Shown: positions 26,360-34,228 of the stretch, piece after piece
How the letters are laid out: each line of letters starts with the position of its first letter
Position numbering within the stretch: position 1 is the stretch's first letter
Origin: Polyangia bacterium
Lineage (GTDB): Bacteria > Myxococcota_A > Polyangia > Fen-1088
NCBI GenBank assembly: GCA_036268875.1
Contig: DATATI010000001.1
Coordinates: forward strand, 156,163 to 220,162
Length of the DNA: 64,000 bases
Direction of reading: 5' to 3'
Made by a program: the position numbers and the translations under genes
The notes under the pieces: model-generated
What the model was told of the DNA's origin: nothing
The model's input: the letters and a program-made list of their open reading frames with translations, nothing else
Database searches by the model: none

Positions 26360-26968
26360 GTGGTGAGGAAGGGAAGCGTCCAACGCACCCTGTCGGCTGT
26401 CGGGTCGTCCTGCGCGGAGACGCCGGCCTGGCAGACCGAAAAGGAACTGGTGCAACAGTGCGTCGCCGGCGATCAAAGCGCCTGGCGGGCGCTATACGAT
26501 CGCCACTACGGCGACGTCGATCGCCTGGTGTCGGCGCTGGGCATCACCGATTCGGAAGGCGACGACCTCTGCCAGGAAATTTTCCTGCTGATTTATCGCA
26601 GCCTGCCCAGCTTTCGCGGCGAAGCTCAGCTGGGCAGCTGGATCTACCGGCTGGCCACGCGCGAGGCGATCCGCTTCGCCAAGCGCCGCCGCCTGCGCAA
26701 GAAGCTGGCGGAGATTTTTGTTCGTGAGCGCAAACCACGTTTGCCGCCGGACTGGGCCGAGACGGAGGCCGGCCGGCGGCATTACCTAGAACAAGTCTTG
26801 TCGCTGCTGTCCCCCGAGCGGCGATTGGTCCTGGTGCTATCCGAAATCGAAGGCCTTCCGGTGAGCGAGATCGCCCGCATCGCTGACTGTGCAGAGAACA
26901 CGGTCTGGACACGGTTGCATCGCGCCCGCCTGGACCTGGCCAAGATGGCGGAAGGGGGCGTCCCATGA
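26360..26968 (+). CDS. ECF-type RNA polymerase sigma factor
   Basis: A protein of 202 residues. Region 2 spans about 30-100 (ALYDRHYGDVDRLVSALG, DLCQEIFLLIYRSLPSFRGE, LGSWIYRLATREAIRFAKRR) and region 4 about 135-195 (LSPERRLVLVLSEIEGLPVS, EIARIADCAENTVWTRLHRA). The start codons are two consecutive GTGs at 26360. It overlaps the following FecR-like gene by 4 bases (ATGA), so the membrane protein is presumably its regulator. Target genes are unknown. Confidence 0.92.
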   Translation: MVRKGSVQRTLSAVGSSCAETPAWQTEKELVQQCVAGDQSAWRALYDRHYGDVDRLVSALGITDSEGDDLCQEIFLLIYRSLPSFRGEAQLGSWIYRLATREAIRFAKRRRLRKKLAEIFVRERKPRLPPDWAETEAGRRHYLEQVLSLLSPERRLVLVLSEIEGLPVSEIARIADCAENTVWTRLHRARLDLAKMAEGGVP

Positions 26969-28305
26969 AAGAACCGCGTTGGCTGGAGGACAGTGAAAAG
27001 GCCGCGCACCAGGTGCTGCGACGGTCGTTGGACGAAACGCCGCACTGGGTGCACTCAGAGGTGCGGCAGCGGCGCCTGTGGACCCGGGTCGCCGATGCCG
27101 CCAACAGCGTGCGGGCCACGCGCCGCGCTTTCCGCACGGGCGCGCTGGCGGCGTCGGCGTTGACCGTGCTGTTCGTCGGCGCGCTGGAGCTCGGCCGCTG
27201 GCAGTTCGGCAATGACGACGCCCCGACGACGACCGCGGGGGTGGCGGTGGCAACGCCGCGGCCGCCCGCGGTGGTGCCGAGTGGCGACGAAGGGACGTCG
27301 ACGCCGCCGGCGCCCGCCACGGCCAGCGCGCCGCAACCCAGTGAGGTGATCGAGACCAGCGCCAACGAGCGCCGCATTCGCGACCTGCGCCAGAGCGCGC
27401 GAGCGGAGATCCAGCCGTCGTCCGTGCTGGCGCTGGACGACCTCGGCCGCCCGTCGGTGCGCAAGGGCCAGGTGCGGTTTCAGGTCGCGCACCAACCACC
27501 GGGGCAGCGTTTCTCCGTACGCTTCGGCGGTTACGTCGCCGTCGTGGTCGGCACCCGTTTCGTGGTCAACGTTCACGACGCCAAGCTGGCCTTGTCGGTC
27601 GAAGAAGGCACGGTCGAGATCTGGCGCGGCGACGCGCGCGTGGCCCGCGTGACCCGCGGCCAGTCGTGGTCCAGCGGCGAGCCTGGCGTGGTCGAGACGC
27701 TGGTGCGGGCCCGCCCGCACGCCGCCATCGCGACGGAACCGGCGCTGGCCGCCGCCCGCGCCGAGACCGATCCCCACCGCGCGCTGGGCTTGTACAATGT
27801 GTTGGCTCAGGGCAAAGGTCCCTGCGCCGAGAACGCCCTTTACGAAATGGCCGCTATCTATCAGGACAAGCTTGGCCAGCCGCGCGACGCCCTGGCCACC
27901 TGGCAGCGCTATCGCGCGCGTTTCCCCAGCGGCTTGCTGCGCATCGAGGCCGATCTGTCCATCGTCGATACGCTGGCCAGCCTGGGCGACAACCGCGGGG
28001 CTCTGTCGGAAGCCAGCGCCTTCCTCAGACGCTATCCGCAGACGGAACGCCGAGGCGAAGTGGCACGCGTGGCCGGCGATCTGGCGCGCGCCCACGGCGA
28101 CTGCCGCGCGGCGGTGGATTTCTATTCTCTGGTGCTGGCCAGCCAACCGGACGCGTCCGACGCCGATGACGCCGCCTTCGGACGCGCCGACTGCCTTCAC
28201 ACCCAGGGCGCAGCGACCGCCAGCGAAGCGTTGCGCGGCTACCTCAGCCAGCACCCCCGCGGCCGTCACAGCGGCGAGGCCCGTCGCCTGGCCGCGGAGT
28301 TCTAG
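26965..28305 (+). CDS. FecR-domain membrane protein with TPR region, likely sigma regulator
   Basis: A 446-residue protein with a cytoplasmic N-terminus (1-56), one membrane helix (about 58-76, ALAASALTVLFVGALEL), a Pro/Ala/Thr linker, a FecR domain (about 160-250: VRKGQVRFQV, VAVVVGTRFVVNV, LALSVEEGTVEIWRG, RGQSWSSGE) and TPR-like helices to the end (ALGLYNVLAQGKG, ALYEMAAIYQDKLGQ, ALATWQRYRARFPSG). FecR domains transmit envelope signals to ECF sigma factors. Translational coupling with the sigma gene supports an anti-sigma or sigma-activating role; the signal is unknown. Confidence 0.85.
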   Translation: MKEPRWLEDSEKAAHQVLRRSLDETPHWVHSEVRQRRLWTRVADAANSVRATRRAFRTGALAASALTVLFVGALELGRWQFGNDDAPTTTAGVAVATPRPPAVVPSGDEGTSTPPAPATASAPQPSEVIETSANERRIRDLRQSARAEIQPSSVLALDDLGRPSVRKGQVRFQVAHQPPGQRFSVRFGGYVAVVVGTRFVVNVHDAKLALSVEEGTVEIWRGDARVARVTRGQSWSSGEPGVVETLVRARPHAAIATEPALAAARAETDPHRALGLYNVLAQGKGPCAENALYEMAAIYQDKLGQPRDALATWQRYRARFPSGLLRIEADLSIVDTLASLGDNRGALSEASAFLRRYPQTERRGEVARVAGDLARAHGDCRAAVDFYSLVLASQPDASDADDAAFGRADCLHTQGAATASEALRGYLSQHPRGRHSGEARRLAAEF

Positions 28306-28312
28306 CCCGGTT

Positions 28313-29662
28313 CTAACAATGATCGGCGCGGCGCCGGCGCCGGCGCATCATCGCCAGGCCCAGCAGCCCTAGCTCGACCAAAGTTGCCGTCGCCACCATC
28401 GGTCGACCGCCGCCCACGTTGCAGCCGCCGGTCTCATCCAGGTGATTGGTCGGCGTGGGCGTCGTCGTCGGCGAGCCGACAATTCCACCGTCCGACGACG
28501 TGACCGGCGTGGTGGTGGGCGGCTTGGTCCCGGGCGGCACGCAGTATCCCTCGACGCAGACCTTGCCGCCGTCGCAAAGGTTGTCGCCATTATCGATGAC
28601 GCCGTCGCAGTCGTCGTCGAAGGCGTTGCACTGTTCAGGACGCGGTTTGCCCGGCGTGCAGACAACCTCGGCGCCACAGCCGTCGGCGGCGCGTCGGCAC
28701 CAGCCCGTGCCGCAGTACGTGCGCGCGCCCTCGTCGATCATGCCGTTGCAGTTGTCGTCCTTGAAATTGCACAGCTCGGGCGCGCTCGGATAGACCGTGG
28801 GGTCGTTGTCGTTGCAATCCATGTTGCCCGCGCCATATCCCTTGCTCACGCCGCAGGCCATGATGAACATCGAGCCGGCTCCGTATCCGTCGCCGTCGTT
28901 GTCCGTGTAGTACTTGTCGATGGGCAGGCCTTCGTCGATCATTCCGTTGCAGTTGTCGTCCTTGCCGTTGCAGATCTCCATCGCCCCGGGATGGATCTTG
29001 TCGTTGTAGTCATTGCAGTCGGTGTTGTTGTCCGAAAAGTACATCGGCTTGGCGCAGTCGCGGATGGCCGGGAAGGCCATCGACCCGTAGCCGTCGTTGT
29101 CGCCGTCGTCGTAATAATTGTTGCCGTCGCAGCCGTACGTCAACGCCAGGTACGCGTGCCCGTCGCCGTCGCCGTTGCTGGTGCCGTCGCCGTTGGCCGA
29201 GAGAACCCAGACGTCGAAGGTGACGCCGCCGGGCGTGGTGGGCGCGGTCCAGTTCACGTGGAAGGTGATGGAGCTGCCAGTCCCGCGCTTGGGCGTCGAA
29301 TGCGTGATGCCGTCGCCGTTCATCTTCGTACCCTCGCCGGCGATCACCGCCAGGGTGCCCTTGCCGTTGGTGTAAAGGTACATGCCCGCCGCCGGCCCGT
29401 TGACCGCTGGGATGGTCACTGTGATGGTGATGGTGGCGCCCAGCGCCGCCGAGGCCACGCCCGCGTCCAGCGTCGGCGTGGTCTCCTTGCCGCCGCGGTG
29501 GCAGCCCACGCAGCCCTGCGCGCCGATGCCGTCCTGCTTGGCCCACGCCGGCGAGGCGACCAGCGAAGCGAGCACCACCAGCGCCGCCGACAGGCCCGGC
29601 GCGCGCGCGCCAGCGAAAATACCGCCAGTGGATCGCGTCGGAAGCGTCGAACCGTGCTGCAC
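28313..29662 (-). CDS. Exported protein with CxxCH motif, MopE-type metal-binding repeats and MYXO-CTERM-like tail
   Basis: The GTG at 29662 is preceded by GAGGAGG with 9 bases spacing, giving 449 residues. A signal peptide (ALVVLASLVASPAWA) is followed by GCVGCHRGG, a possible haem-binding site. A beta-rich region similar to reeler-like domains covers about 55-165. Three copies of a MopE-like copper-binding motif follow (DCNDYNDKIHPGAMEICNG, NDPTVYPSAPELCNFKDDN, EQCNAFDDDCDGVIDNG). The C-terminus has GGCNVGGG, a hydrophobic helix and MRRRRRR, the layout of MYXO-CTERM sorting signals, so it is likely processed and surface anchored. Function is unknown. Confidence 0.85.
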   Translation of the reverse strand: MQHGSTLPTRSTGGIFAGARAPGLSAALVVLASLVASPAWAKQDGIGAQGCVGCHRGGKETTPTLDAGVASAALGATITITVTIPAVNGPAAGMYLYTNGKGTLAVIAGEGTKMNGDGITHSTPKRGTGSSITFHVNWTAPTTPGGVTFDVWVLSANGDGTSNGDGDGHAYLALTYGCDGNNYYDDGDNDGYGSMAFPAIRDCAKPMYFSDNNTDCNDYNDKIHPGAMEICNGKDDNCNGMIDEGLPIDKYYTDNDGDGYGAGSMFIMACGVSKGYGAGNMDCNDNDPTVYPSAPELCNFKDDNCNGMIDEGARTYCGTGWCRRAADGCGAEVVCTPGKPRPEQCNAFDDDCDGVIDNGDNLCDGGKVCVEGYCVPPGTKPPTTTPVTSSDGGIVGSPTTTPTPTNHLDETGGCNVGGGRPMVATATLVELGLLGLAMMRRRRRRADHC

Positions 29663-29932
29663 GCTTACGGACCTCCTCGGCCAGTGTAGGGAGAAGTGGG
29701 GCCTTGGCAACCCATTTCTACAGACCGGCACTAGGCACAACCTGTTGAGACGGGCGCGGCGGACCCTACTGTTCCCGAATGTTGCTAGGGACTTTGCTCC
29801 TGGACTCCTGAGGTCGGGCGACCGCAGGAAGATCCCAAAAGGCAGCCGTTATTCTAGCAGCGAGGCGAATGCGCCAGCGAGATGAATTTTTCCAGGCGGG
29901 CGCCGATGGGTTCCTGAGGGGCAGCGGGCACA

Positions 29933-30625
29933 ATGCGAAAGCTTTATCTACTGCGACATGGCGAGACCGAATTCAGCCGGCGAGACCGGTTCTGCGGCGA
30001 CATTGACGCCGCCCTGACCGCCGAGGGCGAGGCGATGGCCGACGCCTTCGCCGCAGCGCACGCGCAGATCCCCTGGCGAGCCATCATCACCAGCACCCGC
30101 CGTCGCACCATGCAGACGGCCAGTCCGATCACCGTCGCTGCCGCAATCGCCCCCAGCGTCGACGGGCGTCTGGACGAAATTTTCTACGGCGACTGGCAGG
30201 GCAAGTCCAAGCAAGAGGTGGCCGCGCGCGACGTTCATCGTTACCGGCTGTGGCTGGAAAATCCGTCGCTGGGCGTCCCGGGTGGCGAATCGGTGGCGGC
30301 GGTGGCGGATCGGGCAGCAGCCCTGGTGACTGAACTCAGCGAACGGGTGGACGACGGCAACCTGTTGCTGGTCGGGCACAAGACGGTGCTGCGCACGTTG
30401 ATCTGCCGGCTGACCGGCCTCGACCTGCGCCACTACCGCAAGATCCCACAGCCGGTCGGCGGCCTCACCGAGATCGATCTCGGGCCCGAGGTACGAATTC
30501 GCCGCCTGGCCGACGTCAGCTATTTGCCGCCGCACCTGCAGGCCCTGGCGCAGGCCACGACGGTCGTGCCACCGACCACGCCCGAATTGCAGGCAATCAC
30601 CGGCGGTCAGTCGCGCGCTGCCTAG
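29933..30625 (+). CDS. Histidine phosphatase (phosphoglycerate mutase-like)
   Basis: A protein of 230 residues. The phosphohistidine motif LYLLRHGETEFS is at the N-terminus, the second conserved Arg is in ITSTRRRTMQTA, the acid is in LDEIFYGDWQGKS and the second His is in LLVGHKTVLRTLICRL. This group includes phosphatases of sugar phosphates and of cobalamin synthesis (CobC); nothing here specifies the substrate. The gene lies 3.2 kb from the B12 uptake operon, but on its own promoter side. Its stop codon shares a CTAG with the stop of hemW on the other strand. Confidence 0.9.
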   Translation: MRKLYLLRHGETEFSRRDRFCGDIDAALTAEGEAMADAFAAAHAQIPWRAIITSTRRRTMQTASPITVAAAIAPSVDGRLDEIFYGDWQGKSKQEVAARDVHRYRLWLENPSLGVPGGESVAAVADRAAALVTELSERVDDGNLLLVGHKTVLRTLICRLTGLDLRHYRKIPQPVGGLTEIDLGPEVRIRRLADVSYLPPHLQALAQATTVVPPTTPELQAITGGQSRAA

Positions 30626-31893
30626 CGGTCGAACCACAGACGGGTCGCCACCTCGTCGGCGAACAACAAACCTTGCGGCGTCAGCGTCAGGCGGGCGTCG
30701 TCGACGCGAAGCCAGCCGGCGGTGACGCATCCTTGGACGGCCCACACGCGCCCGTCGAGCGGATCGCGCCCGTATCGGGCGGCGTGGGCCGCGCGGTCGA
30801 CACCTTCGGTGGTGCGCAGCCGCAGCCACAGCGCCTCGTTTTCCAGATCGCTTCGGCTGCGCCGTTCGACGTGAACCGGACGCGGGCTGCCGCCGCCCCC
30901 CTTGGCCGACGCCAGGTACGTCGCCGTGGCCCGCGGGTTGGCGAAGCGCCAGCCGCTGCCGTTGGCCAGCGGTCGAAACGACGACGCCGAAGCGCCCACG
31001 CCCAGATACGGCGCGCCCGCCCAGTAAAGCCCGTTGTGGCGCGCCCGGCGTCCAGGCCGCGCGTAGCTGGAGATCTCGTACTGATCGATCCCGGCGGCGC
31101 TCAGCGCCGCCCGTGCCCACTCGAACATTGCCGCCGTCGCTTCGTCGTCGGGGCGAGGCAGGCGGCCGGCGCGGGCCAGAGAACCGAACGGCGTTCCGCG
31201 CTCGATGGTCAAGGCGTAGGCCGAGACGTGCTCGGGTCGCAGAGCCAGCGCCGCGTCGACGGCGCGCTTCCAGTCGTCCTCGGTTTGCCCCGGCACGCCA
31301 AACATCAGATCGATCGAAAGATTGTCGAACCCCGCCGCGCGCGCCGCCGCCACCGCCGCCGGACCGGCCGCCGCGTCGTGATTGCGACCGAGCGCCCGCA
31401 GCAAACGATCGTCAAGCGCCTGCAACCCCAGCGAGAGGCGATTGACCCCGGCGACGCGCAGAGCCCCCAGCGCAGCGGCGTCGATCTCGCCCGGATTGGC
31501 CTCGACGGTGATCTCCAGCGCCGCCGCATCCGGATCGCCGAAGGCCGCCCGCACCGCCGCCACCACCCGCCCCAGCGCCGATGGCCGCCACAGCCCGGGC
31601 GTGCCGCCGCCGAAATAGATCGACACCAGCGCCGCCGCGTCGGCGAACCAGGCGCGCCGGGCGGCGATCTCCGCCACCACCGCGTCGGCATAAGCGTCGT
31701 GGGGAACTTCGGCGGCCACCTCGACGGCGAAATCGCAGTACGGACAGCGCACGCCGCAGTACGGGAAGTGAACGTACACGCCCAGCGGCAGGCCGGGCAG
31801 AAGGGCGCCGTGGCCGACGTCGGCGATGGCGCCCGGGGCGGACAGCGTGGCGTCGACCGTCGACGATCCGCTTCGGCCGCCGGCAGCGATCAT
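30622..31893 (-). CDS. hemW: HemW-like radical SAM protein (coproporphyrinogen III oxidase family)
   Basis: I start at ATG 31893, which overlaps the gltX stop as ATGA; the frame stays open further upstream inside gltX. The product has 423 residues. The radical SAM cluster motif is [12 protein letters not shown] (Cys-x3-Cys-x2-Cys), followed by [10 protein letters not shown] and by [12 protein letters not shown]. The C-terminal HemN domain is present ([14 protein letters not shown]). HemW proteins act as haem chaperones rather than as oxygen-independent CPO; the two are hard to separate, but the lack of an N-terminal extension favours HemW. Confidence 0.9.
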   Translation of the reverse strand: MIAAGGRSGSSTVDATLSAPGAIADVGHGALLPGLPLGVYVHFPYCGVRCPYCDFAVEVAAEVPHDAYADAVVAEIAARRAWFADAAALVSIYFGGGTPGLWRPSALGRVVAAVRAAFGDPDAAALEITVEANPGEIDAAALGALRVAGVNRLSLGLQALDDRLLRALGRNHDAAAGPAAVAAARAAGFDNLSIDLMFGVPGQTEDDWKRAVDAALALRPEHVSAYALTIERGTPFGSLARAGRLPRPDDEATAAMFEWARAALSAAGIDQYEISSYARPGRRARHNGLYWAGAPYLGVGASASSFRPLANGSGWRFANPRATATYLASAKGGGGSPRPVHVERRSRSDLENEALWLRLRTTEGVDRAAHAARYGRDPLDGRVWAVQGCVTAGWLRVDDARLTLTPQGLLFADEVATRLWFDR

Positions 31894-33401
31894 TTCGCCG
31901 GTGCGGGTGCCGCCGCCGGGGCGGGCGGCGCCGGCATCTTCTTCACGTATTCGGCGCACAGGCGCAGCCGGCGGCGGGTCAGCTCGCGCCCGAGGCCAGC
32001 CAGCGTTTCAAACAGCGGCGGCGTGGCCTTCTTCGCCGTCGCCGCCAGGCGCAGGAGCATGAACAATTCTTTCGTCGACCAGTTGTTCTGCTGGCAGAAC
32101 GCGCGGGTGAACGCCTCCAGACCGGCCGGCGTGACGTCGCGCTGGGTGTCCAGGCCCTCGCAGAACAAAAGCAGCGCGTCCGCGATCTGCTTGGGCGGGC
32201 GTTCCTTGATCGCCAGCTCTTTCATCACCGGCGTGTAGTCGAGGTCGCCCGAAAAGAAAAAATCGGTCAGCGGAAAAAATTCGTCCAGGCGCTGCATGCG
32301 CTCGCGCACCAGCGGTACCAGCGCGCGCAAGCGATCATCGGCCAGCCGCCACAGGTGCAGGCGCCGCACGATCTCCCCGTCGTCGAGGGCGCGCAGGTAA
32401 TCCGCGTTCATCGCCGACAGCTTGACCAGATCGAACACCGGCCCGCCCAGGCTGACCCGATCAAACGAAAACGCCGCCACCATCTCGTCCAGAGTGAACT
32501 TTTCGCGGTCGCCGGCGATCGACCAGCCCATCGTTCCGAGATAGTTCAGCAGGGCCTCCGGCAGAAAGCCGGCGTCGCGGTAGTAGTCCAGCGATACAGG
32601 GTTCTTGCGCTTGGAGATCTTCGACTTGTCCGGGTTGCGCAAAAGCGGCATGTGCACCCACTCGGGCGCCTGCCAGCCGAACGCCCGGTAAAGCTGGGCG
32701 TGCTTGGGCGTCGACGACAGCCATTCTTCGGCGCGAATGACGTGGGTGATCTCCATCAGGTGATCGTCGACGACGTTGGCCAGGTGGTAGGTCGGAAAGC
32801 CGTCGGTCTTGAGCAGGATCTGGTCGTCGATCTGGGCGTTCTCGAACTTCACTTCGCCGCGCAGGCGATCGACGAAGACGGTCTCGCCGGTGCGGGGCAT
32901 GGCCATGCGCACGACGAACGGCTCGCCGGCGGCGACGCGCGCATCCGCCTCGGCGCGCGGACGGCCACGGCACAGGCCATCGTAGCCGACGAACAAACCC
33001 TGTCGGCGCTGCTCGTGGCGAACCGCTTCCAGACGTTCGGCGGTGCAAAAGCAACGATAGGCGGCGCCGCTTTCCATCAGGACGGCCACTTCGCGCTGGT
33101 AGATCGGCAGACGCTCGGACTGGCGATAGGGACCGTGCGGGCCGCCGATGTCCGGCCCTTCGTTCCAGCCAAGACCAACCCAGTGCAGCGCGCGCAGGAT
33201 GGCCGCCTCCGACTCGGGCGTCGAGCGCGCACGGTCGGTGTCCTCGATGCGCAGCAAGAACTTGCCGCCGTGTTTCTTGGCGAAGGCGTAGTTGAAAAGC
33301 GCGATGTACGCCGTCCCCACGTGCGGATCGCCGGTGGGCGACGGCGCGATGCGCACGCGAACGGGACGATCACCGGCAGCGGGAGGACCGAATGCAGACA
33401 T
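31890..33401 (-). CDS. gltX: Glutamate--tRNA ligase
   Basis: Charges tRNA-Glu (or tRNA-Gln in non-discriminating types). The 503-residue product has the class I signatures: [16 protein letters not shown] (HIGH variant HVGT) at the N-terminus and SKISKRKN (KMSKS variant). The N-terminal Rossmann fold segment [13 protein letters not shown] is complete and the anticodon-binding C-terminal domain follows. It ends with an Ala/Pro tail ([14 protein letters not shown]). It is the second gene of yggX-gltX-hemW; the gap from yggX is 95 bases and hemW overlaps by 4. Confidence 0.96.
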   Translation of the reverse strand: MSAFGPPAAGDRPVRVRIAPSPTGDPHVGTAYIALFNYAFAKKHGGKFLLRIEDTDRARSTPESEAAILRALHWVGLGWNEGPDIGGPHGPYRQSERLPIYQREVAVLMESGAAYRCFCTAERLEAVRHEQRRQGLFVGYDGLCRGRPRAEADARVAAGEPFVVRMAMPRTGETVFVDRLRGEVKFENAQIDDQILLKTDGFPTYHLANVVDDHLMEITHVIRAEEWLSSTPKHAQLYRAFGWQAPEWVHMPLLRNPDKSKISKRKNPVSLDYYRDAGFLPEALLNYLGTMGWSIAGDREKFTLDEMVAAFSFDRVSLGGPVFDLVKLSAMNADYLRALDDGEIVRRLHLWRLADDRLRALVPLVRERMQRLDEFFPLTDFFFSGDLDYTPVMKELAIKERPPKQIADALLLFCEGLDTQRDVTPAGLEAFTRAFCQQNNWSTKELFMLLRLAATAKKATPPLFETLAGLGRELTRRRLRLCAEYVKKMPAPPAPAAAPAPAK

Positions 33402-33496
33402 GCGCCCGCTTCATAACATACGGCGCTCGCCGGCGGCATGGCCTGCCCGGGGATCAACCCGAAAGCAAAGTAAGTTCGACGGGCGCTGTCGCGTCG

Positions 33497-33763
33497 CTAT
33501 TCCTTGGTCGGCGTCCAGGCGGTCTGCGCCAGGTCGCCTTCTTCGAAGCCAAAATAGATCGCCATCTGCTTGCGCATGAACGCCGCGGCCGCCTTGTCGG
33601 TCAGATCCAGCCGGTACGTGTTGACGTACTTGACCGAATCCTTCAGCCACATCTGCCAGGCCTCCATCGAGATCTCGTCATAGATCCGCTGGCCCAGCTC
33701 GTCGTTGAACGGCTTGAAGGGCATGCCCGGCAGCTCTTTCCCCAACTTTCGACAATTCACCAT
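33497..33763 (-). CDS. yggX: Probable Fe(2+)-trafficking protein YggX
   Basis: A small protein of 88 residues matching the YggX family along its whole length: MVNCRKLGKELPGM at the start with the conserved Cys4, then GQRIYDEISMEAWQMWLKD and EFF-like EGDLAQTAWTP near the end. It is thought to protect iron-sulfur clusters and move Fe(2+). The same frame stays open for nearly 2.9 kb upstream, antisense to btuB, but only this part is conserved, and ATG 33763 is the family start. It would be co-transcribed with gltX and hemW, a reasonable grouping with a [4Fe-4S] protein. Confidence 0.93.
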   Translation of the reverse strand: MVNCRKLGKELPGMPFKPFNDELGQRIYDEISMEAWQMWLKDSVKYVNTYRLDLTDKAAAAFMRKQMAIYFGFEEGDLAQTAWTPTKE

Positions 33764-33824
33764 GCGCGCCACGCGAATCCTCCAGGCGCATTCCGTAGCT
33801 CGCGCAAGCGGCGCCGTCAAGGAT

Positions 33825-33846
33825 CGCCGCGGCCGCGGCGTTTTTT
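33825..33846 (+). terminator. GC-rich hairpin plus T6 upstream of the B12 operon
   Basis: CGCCGC GGCC GCGGCG followed directly by TTTTTT, a textbook intrinsic terminator shape on the plus strand. There is no plus-strand gene just upstream, so it would block antisense transcription coming through yggX-gltX and isolate the btu promoter that begins two bases later. Confidence 0.55.
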
Positions 33847-33847
33847 G

Positions 33848-33876
33848 TTGACCGCGCAAGCGGCGGCCCCTATAGG
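33848..33876 (+). promoter_or_regulatory. Sigma70-type promoter of the B12 uptake operon
   Basis: TTGACC (33848-33853), 17-base spacer, TATAGG (33871-33876). Both hexamers are close to consensus with ideal spacing. The predicted transcription start is near 33883, just at the beginning of the cobalamin riboswitch, which supports the assignment. Confidence 0.75.
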
Positions 33877-33884
33877 CTGTCCGC

Positions 33885-34072
33885 ATGCTGGTGTCCGGGG
33901 CGAAGGCCCGGGACAAAAAGGGAACCCGGTGAGAATCCGGGGCTGCCCCGCAGCGGTAAGCGAAAACAAAACCCATCACATGCACTGGCCGCAGTTCGGG
34001 CTGGGAAGCGATGGGCGGTAGGAAAACGGCGTAAAAGCCGAAGCGTTCGCAAGTCCGAAGACCTGCCAGCAC
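33885..34072 (+). ncRNA. Cobalamin riboswitch
   Basis: The element has the adenosylcobalamin riboswitch hallmarks in order: the closing helix GCTGG (33887-33891) pairing with CCAGC (34066-34070), GGGAACCCGGTGAGAATCCG, the core GCTGCCCCGCAGCGGTAAG, and the B12-box-like end GCAAGTCCGAAGACCTGCC. It lies between the promoter and the TonB receptor gene, so vitamin B12 should repress the whole uptake operon. Confidence 0.95.
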
Positions 34073-34103
34073 CGACGCCGGGGAGAAATCCGGCGCCGAT
34101 TTT
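34073..34103 (+). terminator. Putative expression-platform terminator of the cobalamin riboswitch
   Basis: CGACGCCGG, 8-base loop, CCGGCGCCG (8 of 9 pairs) followed by ATTTT, starting directly after the aptamer. This would end transcription when B12 is bound. The T-run is short, so a role in blocking translation cannot be excluded. Confidence 0.55.
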
Positions 34104-34228
34104 CGACCCAGGCCCCGAGGGGGGCGGTGAGGTCCGTGCCGGCATTTTGCGTTCTTGCCCGTCTCGGTCCCGACCCGCTTTCTCTCGCGGCCAGTGAGCC
34201 TCGGCAGAAAGACGTGACCAGGGGATCG

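Noticed and set aside
29933..30625. Histidine phosphatase as CobC of B12 synthesis because of the nearby B12 operon
   Set aside because: It is 3.2 kb away, separated by unrelated genes on the other strand, and carries no CobC-specific feature that I can identify.
31581..33416. Plus-strand open frame opposite gltX and hemW
   Set aside because: No start context, no motifs, Arg/Gln-biased; both minus-strand genes are well conserved families.
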